The notes under the pieces: model-generated
Databases searched by the model: none
What the model was told of the DNA's origin: nothing
Seen by the model: the letters and a program-made list of their open reading frames with translations, nothing else
DNA from: JBDKGD01 sp964645125
Lineage (GTDB): Bacteria > Patescibacteriota > Minisyncoccia > UBA6257 > 2-01-FULL-56-20
Direction: 5' to 3'
Assembly: GCA_964645125.1 (NCBI GenBank)
Contig: CAZXZC010000004.1
Coordinates: 1-42,600, forward strand
Length of the DNA: 42,600 nucleotides
Made by a program: the position numbers and the translations under genes
In this document: positions 7,681 through 14,436 of the stretch, piece after piece
Position numbering within the stretch: the stretch's first letter is position 1
Layout of the letters: each line of letters begins with the position of its first letter

Positions 7681-8505
7681 ATGGCTATACGTCTTTCGAG
7701 ATTTCAAAAGATCGTGTGGGATTTTTATAAAAGTCATGGCAGACATGATTTGTCATGGCGTGAAACTACCGACCCCTACCGTATTCTCGTTTCAGAGTTG
7801 ATGTTGCAGCAAACACAGGTGGCGCGAGTAATTCCAAAATATCAGGCATTTTTGAAGTTATTTCCGACTGTGAAAAAACTTGCTGGTGCGTCTCAGGCGG
7901 ACGTGGTGGTTGCTTGGCAGGGATTAGGCTATAACCGGCGGGCGAAATTTTTGCATAAGGCTGCGCACGTTGTGATGGAACAATACAAAGGGGTATTCCC
8001 CATTAGTGAGGTTGGGTTGCGCACGTTGCCAGGGGTTGGCTCGTATACTGCGGCGGCAATTGCCACGTTTGCCTATAATATTCCGACGGTTTTTATTGAA
8101 ACAAATATTCGCCGGGTCTTTATACATCATTTTTTTAAAGTCCAACAGAATGTTTCTGACTCACAACTACTACCCTATATTCAAAAGTCGTTAGATACTA
8201 AAAATCCCCGCGCATGGTATTGGGCACTCATGGACTATGGAGCGAGCTTACCAAAAATAGTAAAAAGGAATCCTAACCGTCACAGTAGGCATTATGTAAA
8301 ACAATCAGTGTTCGTTGGTTCATTGCGCCAGGCACGCGGAGCAATACTTCGAACGTTAGCGCTACAAAAGGCTATGACTGTTTCTTCTATCCAGAAACAT
8401 TTATTGCGTCAAGGTATGGAAAAAGAAAAAATCACTCAGGCGATGAGTGATTTGAGTGGAGAAGGGTTTATTGTGCAAGAAAGGGGCAGAATAAGGCTCG
8501 TATAG
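7681..8505 (+). CDS. mutY: MutY-like A/G-specific adenine glycosylase without Fe-S cluster
   Basis: MutY removes adenine mispaired with 8-oxoguanine. The 274-residue protein has SELMLQQTQV with catalytic Glu39, the helix-hairpin-helix LPGVGSYTAAAI (117-128), and FIETNIRRVFIHHFF, where Glu141 replaces the usual catalytic Asp of DGNVKRV. After DYGASLPKIV the four cluster cysteines are absent. The NUDIX-like 8-oxoG reader domain is also missing; in its place a winged-helix-like tail (about 215-274) is seen. It is best treated as a clusterless MutY-family member whose specificity is untested. Confidence 0.85.
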   Translation: MAIRLSRFQKIVWDFYKSHGRHDLSWRETTDPYRILVSELMLQQTQVARVIPKYQAFLKLFPTVKKLAGASQADVVVAWQGLGYNRRAKFLHKAAHVVMEQYKGVFPISEVGLRTLPGVGSYTAAAIATFAYNIPTVFIETNIRRVFIHHFFKVQQNVSDSQLLPYIQKSLDTKNPRAWYWALMDYGASLPKIVKRNPNRHSRHYVKQSVFVGSLRQARGAILRTLALQKAMTVSSIQKHLLRQGMEKEKITQAMSDLSGEGFIVQERGRIRLV

Positions 8506-8509
8506 AGTG

Positions 8510-8600
8510 CATAGCTTACAGAGTATAGAAAATAGTAGAGAGTAAATAGCGTATAGGAAATGGTTATAGAATATAGTGGATAGAAAATAAAAAACAAAGA
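8510..8600. repeat. AT-rich spacer of TATAG/TAGA words
   Basis: The spacer is built from loosely repeated words (CATAG, AGTATAG, AATAGTAGAG, AATAGCGTATAGG, GAATATAGTGGATAG). A similar complementary texture occurs at 22960-22991. No gene is seen. Confidence 0.4.
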
Positions 8601-8614
8601 GCAAATGAAAAGTA

Positions 8615-8647
8615 AAAATCCCCTTGAGCGCGTTGCTCGGGGATTTT
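8615..8647 (-). terminator. Minus-strand intrinsic terminator candidate
   Basis: AAAATCCCC / GGGGATTTT with an inner GAGC/GCTC stem; in minus-strand RNA it ends GGGGATTTTTAC. It would end the short transcript carrying the 13-residue frame upstream. Confidence 0.6.
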
Positions 8648-8670
8648 AAAGAGGGTGCCATTATGCGTAG

Positions 8671-8712
8671 TCAAAAAAAACAATCTACCTTGTGTAAACG
8701 AGCGTGTTTCAT
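8671..8712 (-). CDS. 13-codon mini-ORF with strong ribosome site
   Basis: The frame reads MKHARLHKVDCFF. It has AAAAAGGAGG ending nine bases before ATG 8712 and its own terminator 24 bases after the stop. The ribosome site comes directly after the U-tract of the 8739-8766 hairpin, an attenuator-like order. Whether a peptide is made is unknown. Confidence 0.35.
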   Translation of the reverse strand: MKHARLHKVDCFF

Positions 8713-8738
8713 AACTTCTTGCCTCCTTTTTAAAAAAT

Positions 8739-8766
8739 ACGGCAGCTCTAACTTTCAAGCTGCCGT
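8739..8766 (-). terminator. Terminator/attenuator hairpin just before a ribosome site
   Basis: ACGGCAGCT / AGCTGCCGT forms a 9-bp stem, followed in minus-strand RNA by ATTTTTT and then at once by AAAAAGGAGG. The second hairpin at 8782-8818 (AAGAATATT / AATATTCTT with inner GTGCC/GGGCAC pairing) lies upstream in the same direction. Confidence 0.55.
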
Positions 8767-8924
8767 TGACGAATATCCAACAAGAATATTGCGTGCCAAG
8801 ATGGGCACAAATATTCTTTTCTTTGCTTCAGTTTTTTACATTTGTAACCACCCCCTTTTTTTGTGAACTCCTTTTACAGTATTGTATTTTTTTTGCGGCG
8901 TAAAGTGGTTTGTTCTGTAAAAAA

Positions 8925-8949
8925 ACGACCCGCGCTGGTGCTGGGTCGG
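8925..8949 (-). terminator. Minus-strand intrinsic terminator candidate
   Basis: CGACCC / GGGTCG hairpin; in minus-strand RNA it is followed by a run of at least seven U. No protein gene precedes it within 200 bases in this direction, so it implies a small non-coding transcript. Confidence 0.55.
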
Positions 8950-9139
8950 TGTGATGGTATGAAAGTAAATAATGAATGTATCCAGACGTGACTGATTTTT
9001 GCCTAATACAAACTCGCGCGCGCCCATGGAGGGAATTTTAGGGTGCTGGGGAAGCGAGTTTTTTGAAATTTGCATGTATCTAACCGTTCAGTAACGCCTG
9101 GATCTGTGAACACAGTAGCAGGTTATTTTAAAAAAGGAA

Positions 9140-9175
9140 ATGGCGGCTCCGTGTAACATTTGTTAGAGCCGCCAT
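9140..9175 (-). terminator. Minus-strand hairpin, probable terminator
   Basis: ATGGCGGCTC / GAGCCGCCAT is a perfect 10-bp stem, followed in minus-strand RNA by TTCCTTTTTTT. Two AGGAGG sequences (9224-9230 and 9352-9358) lie upstream on the same strand without a well-placed ATG. Confidence 0.5.
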
Positions 9176-9406
9176 GGTTGGTGAAGCGTGGGCTTCGTAG
9201 AAAATATTTGCGGGATAGCGGTATCCCTCCTTTTGAAGATTGAAGATTTTGAAACAACTGGATTGTTAATACTTTTTTTGCTCGTGCAGTAGCCCGGTGG
9301 GTGGCATGTGCTTGCGACATGGAGCTTGGGGTGCGTGACTTATTGTATTAACCTCCTTGGTTCACTTTATGGCATCATTATTTTTTGTGCAAGACCATTA
9401 ATTAGT

Positions 9407-9451
9407 AAATAGGGTAGAGGGTTTAGCCAATAGGGTAAATACAGAAAAATT
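9407..9451. repeat. CCAATAGGG-type fragment, family B
   Basis: AAATAGGGTAGAGGGTTTAGCCAATAGGG words without a clear partner arm; a solitary fragment of the family. Confidence 0.4.
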
Positions 9452-9516
9452 TTTGGAAATAAAAAAATTTGCCAATGATGTAAGAAATTTAAAATCCTTG
9501 CAAGAAAGAATAGAAA

Positions 9517-9549
9517 AAGGACCCAGAAGCTCTGTGGCTTTGGGTCCTT
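9517..9549 (-). terminator. Terminator of the minus-strand structured RNA
   Basis: AAGGACCCAGAAGC / GCTTTGGGTCCTT, a 12-13 bp stem with one bulge and loop TCTGTG. Minus-strand RNA continues TTTTTCTATTC after it. Confidence 0.7.
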
Positions 9550-9747
9550 GGGGTGAAGCCTGCCGAAAGATACGGAGGGCTGTTGCGCATACAGCCACAA
9601 ATCCATTTGCTGGATCCGTCTGGCGAGTGGCAGGCTTCAAAGACGGAAGACTTACCGGTTATGGGAGCCTGTCGCAGTTGAGAAACTGCGAGATCGAAGA
9701 GTAGAAAAAGATGTACACTCTGCGACAGGCTCAGGGTTTTAGGGTTG

Positions 9748-9774
9748 CTACAAAAAATCTCGTTGTTTTTTCAT
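9748..9774 (-). CDS. 8-codon mini-ORF with strong ribosome site
   Basis: The frame reads MKKQRDFL. It is preceded by AAAAAAAGGAGG ending seven bases before ATG. The same plan (AGGAGG, GCC, ATG AAA AAR, short frame, TAG) is seen at 10031, suggesting related units. Confidence 0.3.
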   Translation of the reverse strand: MKKQRDFL

Positions 9775-10004
9775 GGCTGTAGCCTCCTTTTTTTGGGTTA
9801 ATGCCATGAGTCGTCTCTCTCAGCCACATAAAATAGGTGGCACGTCTCGAGAGTTTTTTTAAGAAAAAATCCATGCTTGGCCGTTCTTCGAGTTTTGGAT
9901 CTGATTGATGACCCGTTTCGAATACTTGGTTGGGGTGATTTTGTTCTTATGACTCCGTGTGCAGGCCTAATTAGAGTGCCCTGCACTACCTCGGTTTGGC
10001 GTGG

Positions 10005-10031
10005 CTAGCCAAAATCGTCGGCCTTTTTCAT
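10005..10031 (-). CDS. 8-codon mini-ORF with strong ribosome site
   Basis: The frame reads MKKADDFG. It is preceded by GGAAAGGAGGAGGCC directly before ATG and lies about 40 bases from the predicted start of transcription. It could be a leader peptide or a translated cap of the long RNA. Confidence 0.3.
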   Translation of the reverse strand: MKKADDFG

Positions 10032-10078
10032 GGCCTCCTCCTTTCCGGTTTTTTTGTTATCAACGAACTGTAAGTGCC

Positions 10079-10106
10079 AGCATAGCAAGTTAAAAATATT
10101 TGTCAA
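10079..10106 (-). promoter_or_regulatory. Strong minus-strand promoter
   Basis: TTGACA (10106-10101) and TATGCT (10084-10079) are separated by 16 bases. No protein-coding gene follows on this strand until beyond 8600. Confidence 0.65.
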
Positions 10107-10207
10107 GGGCTGTTAGTCGTGTATCGCAAATCGTAGAACGTGAATCGTGAAAAACCCTTGGTTTTATTGCCATTTTTGAGGTTTTATGGCATAGTAATGA
10201 TACGTGT

Positions 10208-11350
10208 ATGATTTCTTTTAAGGTTCAAAAACAGTCTAAGAAATCCGCAGCTCGCCTGGGGGTTCTTACGACTCCTCATGGGGAAGTTCAGACTCCATGC
10301 CTGGTGCCGGTGGCTACTCAGGCCACGGTGAAGGCATTGCCGCCTGATGTGGTAAAGGCTAAGACGAAGTCGAGCCTTTTGATATGCAATACCTTTCACC
10401 TACATTTAAAGCCAGGGGAGAAAACAGTGAAAAAACATGGGGGCTTGCATGAATTTATGCAGTGGGATGGGGCTTTAATGACGGATTCGGGGGGATTCCA
10501 GGTGTTTAGCCTGGGGTTTGGGCGAGACCTTTCGACGAATAAGGTTATAAAAAATGGAGCGAAGGTGCCTGAAGTTTTGCATGGTCGCCAACCACAACAC
10601 TTAAAGATTTCAGAAGAGGGGGTGTTGTTTCGTTCGCCGGTTGACGGGGCTCAGGTGTTTTTGGGGCCAAAAGAGTCGATAAAAATCCAGCAAGCATTGG
10701 GGGCTGACATTATTTATGCGTTTGATGAATGCCCGCCACCGTCAGCCAGTTATGAGTATGTAAAAAACTCGGTAGAGCGAACGCACCGGTGGCTTACGCG
10801 GTGTATTAAGGCAAAAACGAGCAAACAGGCATTGTATGGGATTGTGCAGGGTGGGCGTTATAAGGACTTGCGTGCGCTAAGCGCGAAGTTTGTGGCAGCA
10901 ACAGACGTCGATGGGTTTGGAATTGGGGGTGAGTTTGGGAATAGTAAAACAGATATGACTAAAATGCTCTCTGCGGTTATTCCGCATTTGCCAGCACATA
11001 AGCCTCGGCATTTGCTGGGGATTGGCCACCCGGAAGATATTATTCCGATTATTAAAAGCGGGGTGGATACGTTTGACTGTATTGTGCCGACGCATTACGC
11101 CCGGCACGGCACTGCCTTTACGAATCGAGGGCGTGTGACAATTGGGAATGCAAAGTTCAAAAATTCTTTAGAGCCGCTTGACCCTAAGTGTGATTGTGAA
11201 GTATGTGCTACGTATACGAAAAGTTATGTGCACCACTTGTTTAAGGCACATGAGATTACGGCCTTACAGTACCTTTCGCTCCATAACATTTACTTCTTTC
11301 AAACCTATATCGAACAGATAAGGAAAAAAATTCAAAAGGGATTGCTTTAA
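10208..11350 (+). CDS. tgt: tRNA-guanine transglycosylase
   Basis: Tgt exchanges guanine-34 of tRNAs with GUN anticodons for preQ1 (or queuine). The 380-residue enzyme has MTDSGGFQVF with catalytic Asp93, TFDCIVPT with the nucleophile Asp, and the zinc site C328-x-C330-x2-C333 with His359. The usual bacterial PTRNARNG motif reads PTHYARHG here, a variant near the active site. The open frame starts at ATG 10208 without a Shine-Dalgarno. The stop codon TAA lies inside the left arm of a conserved-core hairpin that separates it from queA, with which it forms a pathway pair. Confidence 0.95.
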   Translation: MISFKVQKQSKKSAARLGVLTTPHGEVQTPCLVPVATQATVKALPPDVVKAKTKSSLLICNTFHLHLKPGEKTVKKHGGLHEFMQWDGALMTDSGGFQVFSLGFGRDLSTNKVIKNGAKVPEVLHGRQPQHLKISEEGVLFRSPVDGAQVFLGPKESIKIQQALGADIIYAFDECPPPSASYEYVKNSVERTHRWLTRCIKAKTSKQALYGIVQGGRYKDLRALSAKFVAATDVDGFGIGGEFGNSKTDMTKMLSAVIPHLPAHKPRHLLGIGHPEDIIPIIKSGVDTFDCIVPTHYARHGTAFTNRGRVTIGNAKFKNSLEPLDPKCDCEVCATYTKSYVHHLFKAHEITALQYLSLHNIYFFQTYIEQIRKKIQKGLL

Positions 11351-11420
11351 GAAAAATTTTTCTCGAGAGCGCTCAAGGGTGCTTGCCCAAGCTTTACTCT
11401 CTCGTAAATTTTTTCTTAAA
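11346..11420 (+). repeat. Conserved-core stem-loop element, copy 3 (family A)
   Basis: Left arm TTTAAGAAAAATTTTTCTCG pairs with CGTAAATTTTTTCTTAAA, and GAGAG pairs with CTCTC. The core reads CGCTCAA-GGGT-GCTT-GCCC-AAGCTTTA: the inner stem changed from GGCC/GGCC to GGGT/GCCC and still pairs. The tgt stop codon is in the left arm. Confidence 0.85.
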
Positions 11421-11432
11421 TTTATTTTTATT

Positions 11433-12470
11433 ATGAATATTCAAGAATTCAAAAAACGATATTGGTATGAATTTCCGGCAGGGTTAATTGCGCAGCACCC
11501 GGCGCGGCCGCGGGATGCTGCGCGGCTTTTGGTGTGTGATAAAACGACTGGCGAAACGCGCGTTGATACGTTTTCTCATTTGGCACAGTACTTACCACCC
11601 AAATCAGTATTGGTTTTGAATGATACGAAAGTGTTGCCGGCGCGACTTACTTTACATAAAAAAACTGGTGGAGTTGTGGAGGCTTTGTATGTGCGCGATG
11701 TTTCTCCGTTTCGTGTGGCGGTGCTTTTGAACAAGGGTGTTGTGGTAGGCGATGAGCTTTTGTTTCGAAATAAACCAGTTTTTAAGGTTGTTGAGCGATT
11801 AGAGAAAGAATGGGTGTTGGAGCTGTTGGACGTCCATAAGCGACCGGTAGATGTGTGGATTGCGCATGGCACAGTTCCGTTGCCGCCATATATTAAACAT
11901 GCTTCAAAAAATAAGAAGCAAAATGAACGAGACTATCAAACGGTGTTTGGCAAACACCGGGGTTCTGTGGCTGCGCCAACAGCATCGTTGCACTTTACAA
12001 ACCGATTATTGCAGAAATTGCGAACCGCGGGGCATACGGTGTGTTTTGTGACGCTTCATGTGAACTTGGGTACGTTTGCGCCGGTTAGCGAGAGTCATTT
12101 GGTTAGCGGTACGCTGCACAGTGAGTATTTTTCGGTGCCTGCGGCAACTGCCAAAACTATTGCCGCTGCCAAGCAGAAGGGCCAAGCCATTATACCCGTG
12201 GGTACTACGGCGCTTCGCACCTTGGAGTCGGGATTTGATAAAAACGGCGTTTTGGTTACCCAGTCTGGGATGACGAATTTGTTTATTCAGGAGGGGTATG
12301 ATTTTAAAATTGCGACAGCGCTCATTACGAATTTTCATGTACCACAATCGAGTTTACTGGCTTTGGTGTGCACGTTTGCAGGGTACACGCAGGTAATGGA
12401 GTGGTATAGAAAAGCAATTACAGGTAAATTTCGATTATTTTCGTTCGGAGATGGGATGATGATTTTTTAA
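11433..12470 (+). CDS. queA: S-adenosylmethionine:tRNA ribosyltransferase-isomerase
   Basis: QueA transfers and rearranges the ribosyl part of SAM onto preQ1-34 in tRNA, giving epoxyqueuosine. The 345-residue protein matches the family over its length: YWYEFPAGLIAQHPARPRDAARLLV at the start, LVLNDTKVLPARL, PLPPYIKH, YQTVFGKHRGSVAAPTASLHF and the C-terminal YRFFSYGDAM-like stretch (FRLFSFGDGMMIF). An upstream in-frame ATG (11379) lies within the preceding hairpin, so ATG 11433 is chosen. No preQ1 synthesis genes are visible, so the pair may use salvaged precursor or genes elsewhere. Confidence 0.95.
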   Translation: MNIQEFKKRYWYEFPAGLIAQHPARPRDAARLLVCDKTTGETRVDTFSHLAQYLPPKSVLVLNDTKVLPARLTLHKKTGGVVEALYVRDVSPFRVAVLLNKGVVVGDELLFRNKPVFKVVERLEKEWVLELLDVHKRPVDVWIAHGTVPLPPYIKHASKNKKQNERDYQTVFGKHRGSVAAPTASLHFTNRLLQKLRTAGHTVCFVTLHVNLGTFAPVSESHLVSGTLHSEYFSVPAATAKTIAAAKQKGQAIIPVGTTALRTLESGFDKNGVLVTQSGMTNLFIQEGYDFKIATALITNFHVPQSSLLALVCTFAGYTQVMEWYRKAITGKFRLFSFGDGMMIF

Positions 12471-12602
12471 GCAAGCCAATAGCCAAAAGGGTATGGGGTT
12501 TAGTGAAACTGCGAACAAACTGAAGTATCAATGCATTTGATTCTTCTTACTATTGGCCATTGGCTAAACCCTATTGGCTTGCTAAATGGCCACACCCTAC
12601 AC
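12470..12602. repeat. CCAATAG-type inverted-repeat element, family B copy 2
   Basis: AGCAAGCCAATAG (12470-12482) and CTATTGGCTTGCT (12571-12583) are perfect 13-base arms. The left arm starts on the last base of the queA stop codon. A second half-element (CACACCCTACACCC) flanks it on the right. Confidence 0.75.
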
Positions 12603-12606
12603 CCTC

Positions 12607-12634
12607 TTGTATTTTTTATTTCATGTGGTATAGT
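12607..12634 (+). promoter_or_regulatory. Promoter of a candidate non-coding RNA
   Basis: TTGTAT (12607-12612), 16-base spacer, TATAGT (12629-12634). No ATG follows at leaderless distance. Confidence 0.5.
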
Positions 12635-12640
12635 ATTTTT

Positions 12641-12918
12641 AGTTCGGCAATTCGTGTTTTTCTAGCTTTCAAGCGTACTTACCAGAATATATTGAGCGCT
12701 GGGAATGGCACTGATTTGCCCCATACTCTTATCGAAGCTGATTTATTTAGATCGCTATTTAAAGTTCTATATGAGCTTTTTGTTTTTGCCAGCGACCATG
12801 AGTTCTCCTCTCTCCCGGAGCAACGTTCTCAGATTCCCCTAGTTCGTTGTTCCTTTTTTCTCCGCTGTGTTTCACTGCTTTTCTCACAAGAAGGCCTTGA
12901 AACCAGCGGACTTTTTTT
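12641..12918 (+). ncRNA. Candidate ~280-nt structured RNA between queA and bcp
   Basis: The stretch is bounded by a promoter (12607-12634) and a strong terminator (12862-12918). It contains hairpins at 12701-12722 (GGG..GGCA/TGCC..CC), 12761-12779 (AAAGTTC/GAGCTTT) and 12817-12853 (GGAGCAACG/CGTTGTTCC). I looked for signature sequences of RNase P RNA, tmRNA, SRP RNA and 6S RNA and did not recognise them. An open frame also runs through the region (12623-12949), but its start overlaps the promoter and it passes through the terminator. Confidence 0.5.
12862..12918 (+). terminator. Intrinsic terminator of the candidate RNA
   Basis: CCGCTG-(T)-GTTTCA pairs with TGAAAC-CAGCGG, 12 bp with one bulged T, followed by ACTTTTTTT. 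Confidence 0.7.
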
Positions 12919-12956
12919 ATTTTCATACTTTATTTTTGTAGTGGTATGATATTTAC

Positions 12957-13430
12957 ATGATTACTATTGGAATGAATGCACCGGATTTTTCATTACCGGA
13001 TCAAGATGGGGCAGTTCACACTCTCAAAGAGTATAAAGGCAAGTGGTTACTCATTTATTTTTACCCAAAAGATAATACGCCGGGGTGTACAAAAGAGGCA
13101 TGCAGTTTGCGTGACTTATTTCCAAACTTTCGAAAACAGCATATGGAGGTTGTTGGGGTGAGTGCGGATAGTGTTGCATCGCATAAAAAATTTGCATTGG
13201 CCTACAACTTACCATTTACGCTGTTGGCTGATACGGAGCGTGATATGATACAGGCTTACGGGGTGTGGCAAAAAAAGAAGTTTATGGGCAAAGAATATAT
13301 GGGTATCGTGCGCAGTTCATTTTTAATAGACCCAAAAGGGAAAATCGCGAAAGTGTATGAAAAAGTGAAACCGGAGTTGCATGGGAAAGAAGTGGAAAAG
13401 GACTTACAGGGTCTAGCCAATGGCCAATAG
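12957..13430 (+). CDS. bcp: Peroxiredoxin, Bcp/PrxQ type
   Basis: This thiol peroxidase reduces hydroperoxides using thioredoxin-like donors. The 157-residue protein has the thioredoxin fold motif FYPKDNTPGCTKEACSLRD with peroxidatic Cys44 and resolving Cys49, the spacing of atypical two-cysteine PrxQ enzymes. TATGAT at 12945-12950 lies six bases before ATG, so a leaderless mRNA is likely. The last residues and the TAG stop are encoded by the CCAATGGCCAATAGGG of a repeat element, so the C-terminus was reshaped by the repeat. Confidence 0.94.
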   Translation: MITIGMNAPDFSLPDQDGAVHTLKEYKGKWLLIYFYPKDNTPGCTKEACSLRDLFPNFRKQHMEVVGVSADSVASHKKFALAYNLPFTLLADTERDMIQAYGVWQKKKFMGKEYMGIVRSSFLIDPKGKIAKVYEKVKPELHGKEVEKDLQGLANGQ

Positions 13431-13493
13431 GGTGTAGTAAGCAATGAAAAATGTTTCTTTGATTTCACTATTGGCTAAACCCTATTTGGCTAT
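13411..13493. repeat. CCAATAG-type inverted-repeat element, family B copy 3
   Basis: TCTAGCCAATGGCCAATAGGG on the left and CTATTGGCTAAACCC / CTATTTGGCTA on the right. It encodes the C-terminus and stop of bcp. Confidence 0.75.
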
Positions 13494-13505
13494 ATACTGA
13501 ATGTC

Positions 13506-14339
13506 ATGAAGCCATTAATTGGTGGGCATGTGTCAGCAGCGGGTGGGGCGTTTAAGGCATTTGGGAATGCTGCCACTATTGGTGCATCTGCAATTCAAAT
13601 ATTTGGTGCCTCCCCCCAGTCGTGGCGGACTAAATTGCCTGATGCGGCGGACGCGGCAAAATTTCAGGCTGCGTGGAAGGCGAGTGAGGTGAAGGCTGTG
13701 TATTTACATGCAGCATACCTCGTAAATTTGGCTACTGAAAATGATGAACTCTATGAAAAATCGATTACGAATTTGAGTGAGCATTTGGCTATTGCCAAAG
13801 CACTTGGTGCGAATGGACTTATTTTCCATATTGGTTCAGGCGAGAACATGAAGCGAGTAGTTGCGGGCATGAAGCAGACGCTTAAAAACGTGCCTGGCAC
13901 GACGCAACTTATTATTGAAAACAGCGCGGCTGGCGGGAAAAAGGTGGGTGGGAAGCCTGAAGATATTGGGGCGATTATGAATTCGGTTAAGTCTCCTCGA
14001 GTGAAGGTGTGCTTGGATACGGCGCATATTTTTGAGGCAGGGGAGATTGAAAGCTACACACAGCCCAACATTAAAAAATTATTTGATCGAATTGAAGCAT
14101 CTATTGGAGTGGAGAACTTAGTGGCCATGCATGTGAATGATTCGAAAACTCCGTTTAACTCGCACCATGACCGACATGAAAATATTGGGCAGGGGCATAT
14201 TGGCTTGGACGGGTTTAAAAACTTGGCGAAAGAAAAGCGAACGCACCATGTGGCATGGTTGTTGGAGGTGCCGGGGATGGAAGGCAACGGACCAGATAAG
14301 GAGAATGTGGATATTTTGAAGAAACTCTTTGTTGGTTGA
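13506..14339 (+). CDS. nfo: Endonuclease IV (AP endonuclease)
   Basis: Nfo cleaves DNA 5' to abasic sites, continuing the work of the glycosylases Nth and MutY encoded upstream. The 277-residue TIM-barrel protein begins IGGHVSAAGG and shows zinc-ligand motifs FHIGSG, IIENSAAGGKKVGG, CLDTAHIFEAG, MHVNDSK and HHDRHENIGQGHIG, all expected for the three-zinc site. TATACT at 13493-13498 is seven bases before ATG with no Shine-Dalgarno. The TGA stop overlaps the first bases of the next conserved-core hairpin. Confidence 0.95.
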   Translation: MKPLIGGHVSAAGGAFKAFGNAATIGASAIQIFGASPQSWRTKLPDAADAAKFQAAWKASEVKAVYLHAAYLVNLATENDELYEKSITNLSEHLAIAKALGANGLIFHIGSGENMKRVVAGMKQTLKNVPGTTQLIIENSAAGGKKVGGKPEDIGAIMNSVKSPRVKVCLDTAHIFEAGEIESYTQPNIKKLFDRIEASIGVENLVAMHVNDSKTPFNSHHDRHENIGQGHIGLDGFKNLAKEKRTHHVAWLLEVPGMEGNGPDKENVDILKKLFVG

Positions 14340-14416
14340 GACAATAATACCCTTGTCATAGAGCGCTCCAAGGCCGCTTGGCCGGTCTTACTCTAAGCCA
14401 AGGGTATTATTGTCTC
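14338..14416 (+). repeat. Conserved-core stem-loop element, copy 4 (family A)
   Basis: The outer stem GAGACAATAATACCCTTG / CAAGGGTATTATTGTCTC is perfect over 18 bp. An inner AGAG/CTCT stem closes on CGCTCCAA-GGCC-GCTT-GGCC-GGTCTTA. The first two bases overlap the nfo stop codon. Confidence 0.88.
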
Positions 14417-14436
14417 CAATTTATTTACTTCTTTTT

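Larger units (their letters stand above)
9506..10072 (-). ncRNA. Candidate ~570-nt structured RNA with two mini-ORFs
   Basis: A consensus-like promoter (TTGACA, 16-base spacer, TATGCT; minus strand 10106-10079) would start RNA near 10072, and a terminator lies at 9549-9514. In between are several stems: GTGCAGG/CCTGCAC (9959-9986); a 13-bp stem GAGCCTGTCGCAG/CTGCGACAGGCTC (9665-9732); and a three-way junction closed by GAAGCCTGCC/GGCAGGCTTC (9555-9638) with inner hairpins GGCTGT/ACAGCC and ATCCA/TGGAT. The local hairpin CGCAGTT/AACTGCG (9673-9690) competes with the 13-bp stem. Two frames of eight codons, each with a strong ribosome site, lie within it. I do not recognise the RNA. Confidence 0.5.

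Noticed and set aside
9123..9320. 65-codon minus-strand frame starting MSQAHATHRA
   Set aside because: The AGGAGG is more than 30 bases from the ATG and the frame runs through the 9140-9175 hairpin.
9367..9640. Two overlapping minus-strand frames of about 80 codons
   Set aside because: They read across the perfect stems and the terminator of the structured RNA, in frames without ribosome sites.
12560..12949. 129-codon plus-strand open frame
   Set aside because: It begins in a repeat, crosses the TATAGT promoter and a strong terminator; a structured RNA explains the region better. Some phrases look protein-like, so a small chance remains.
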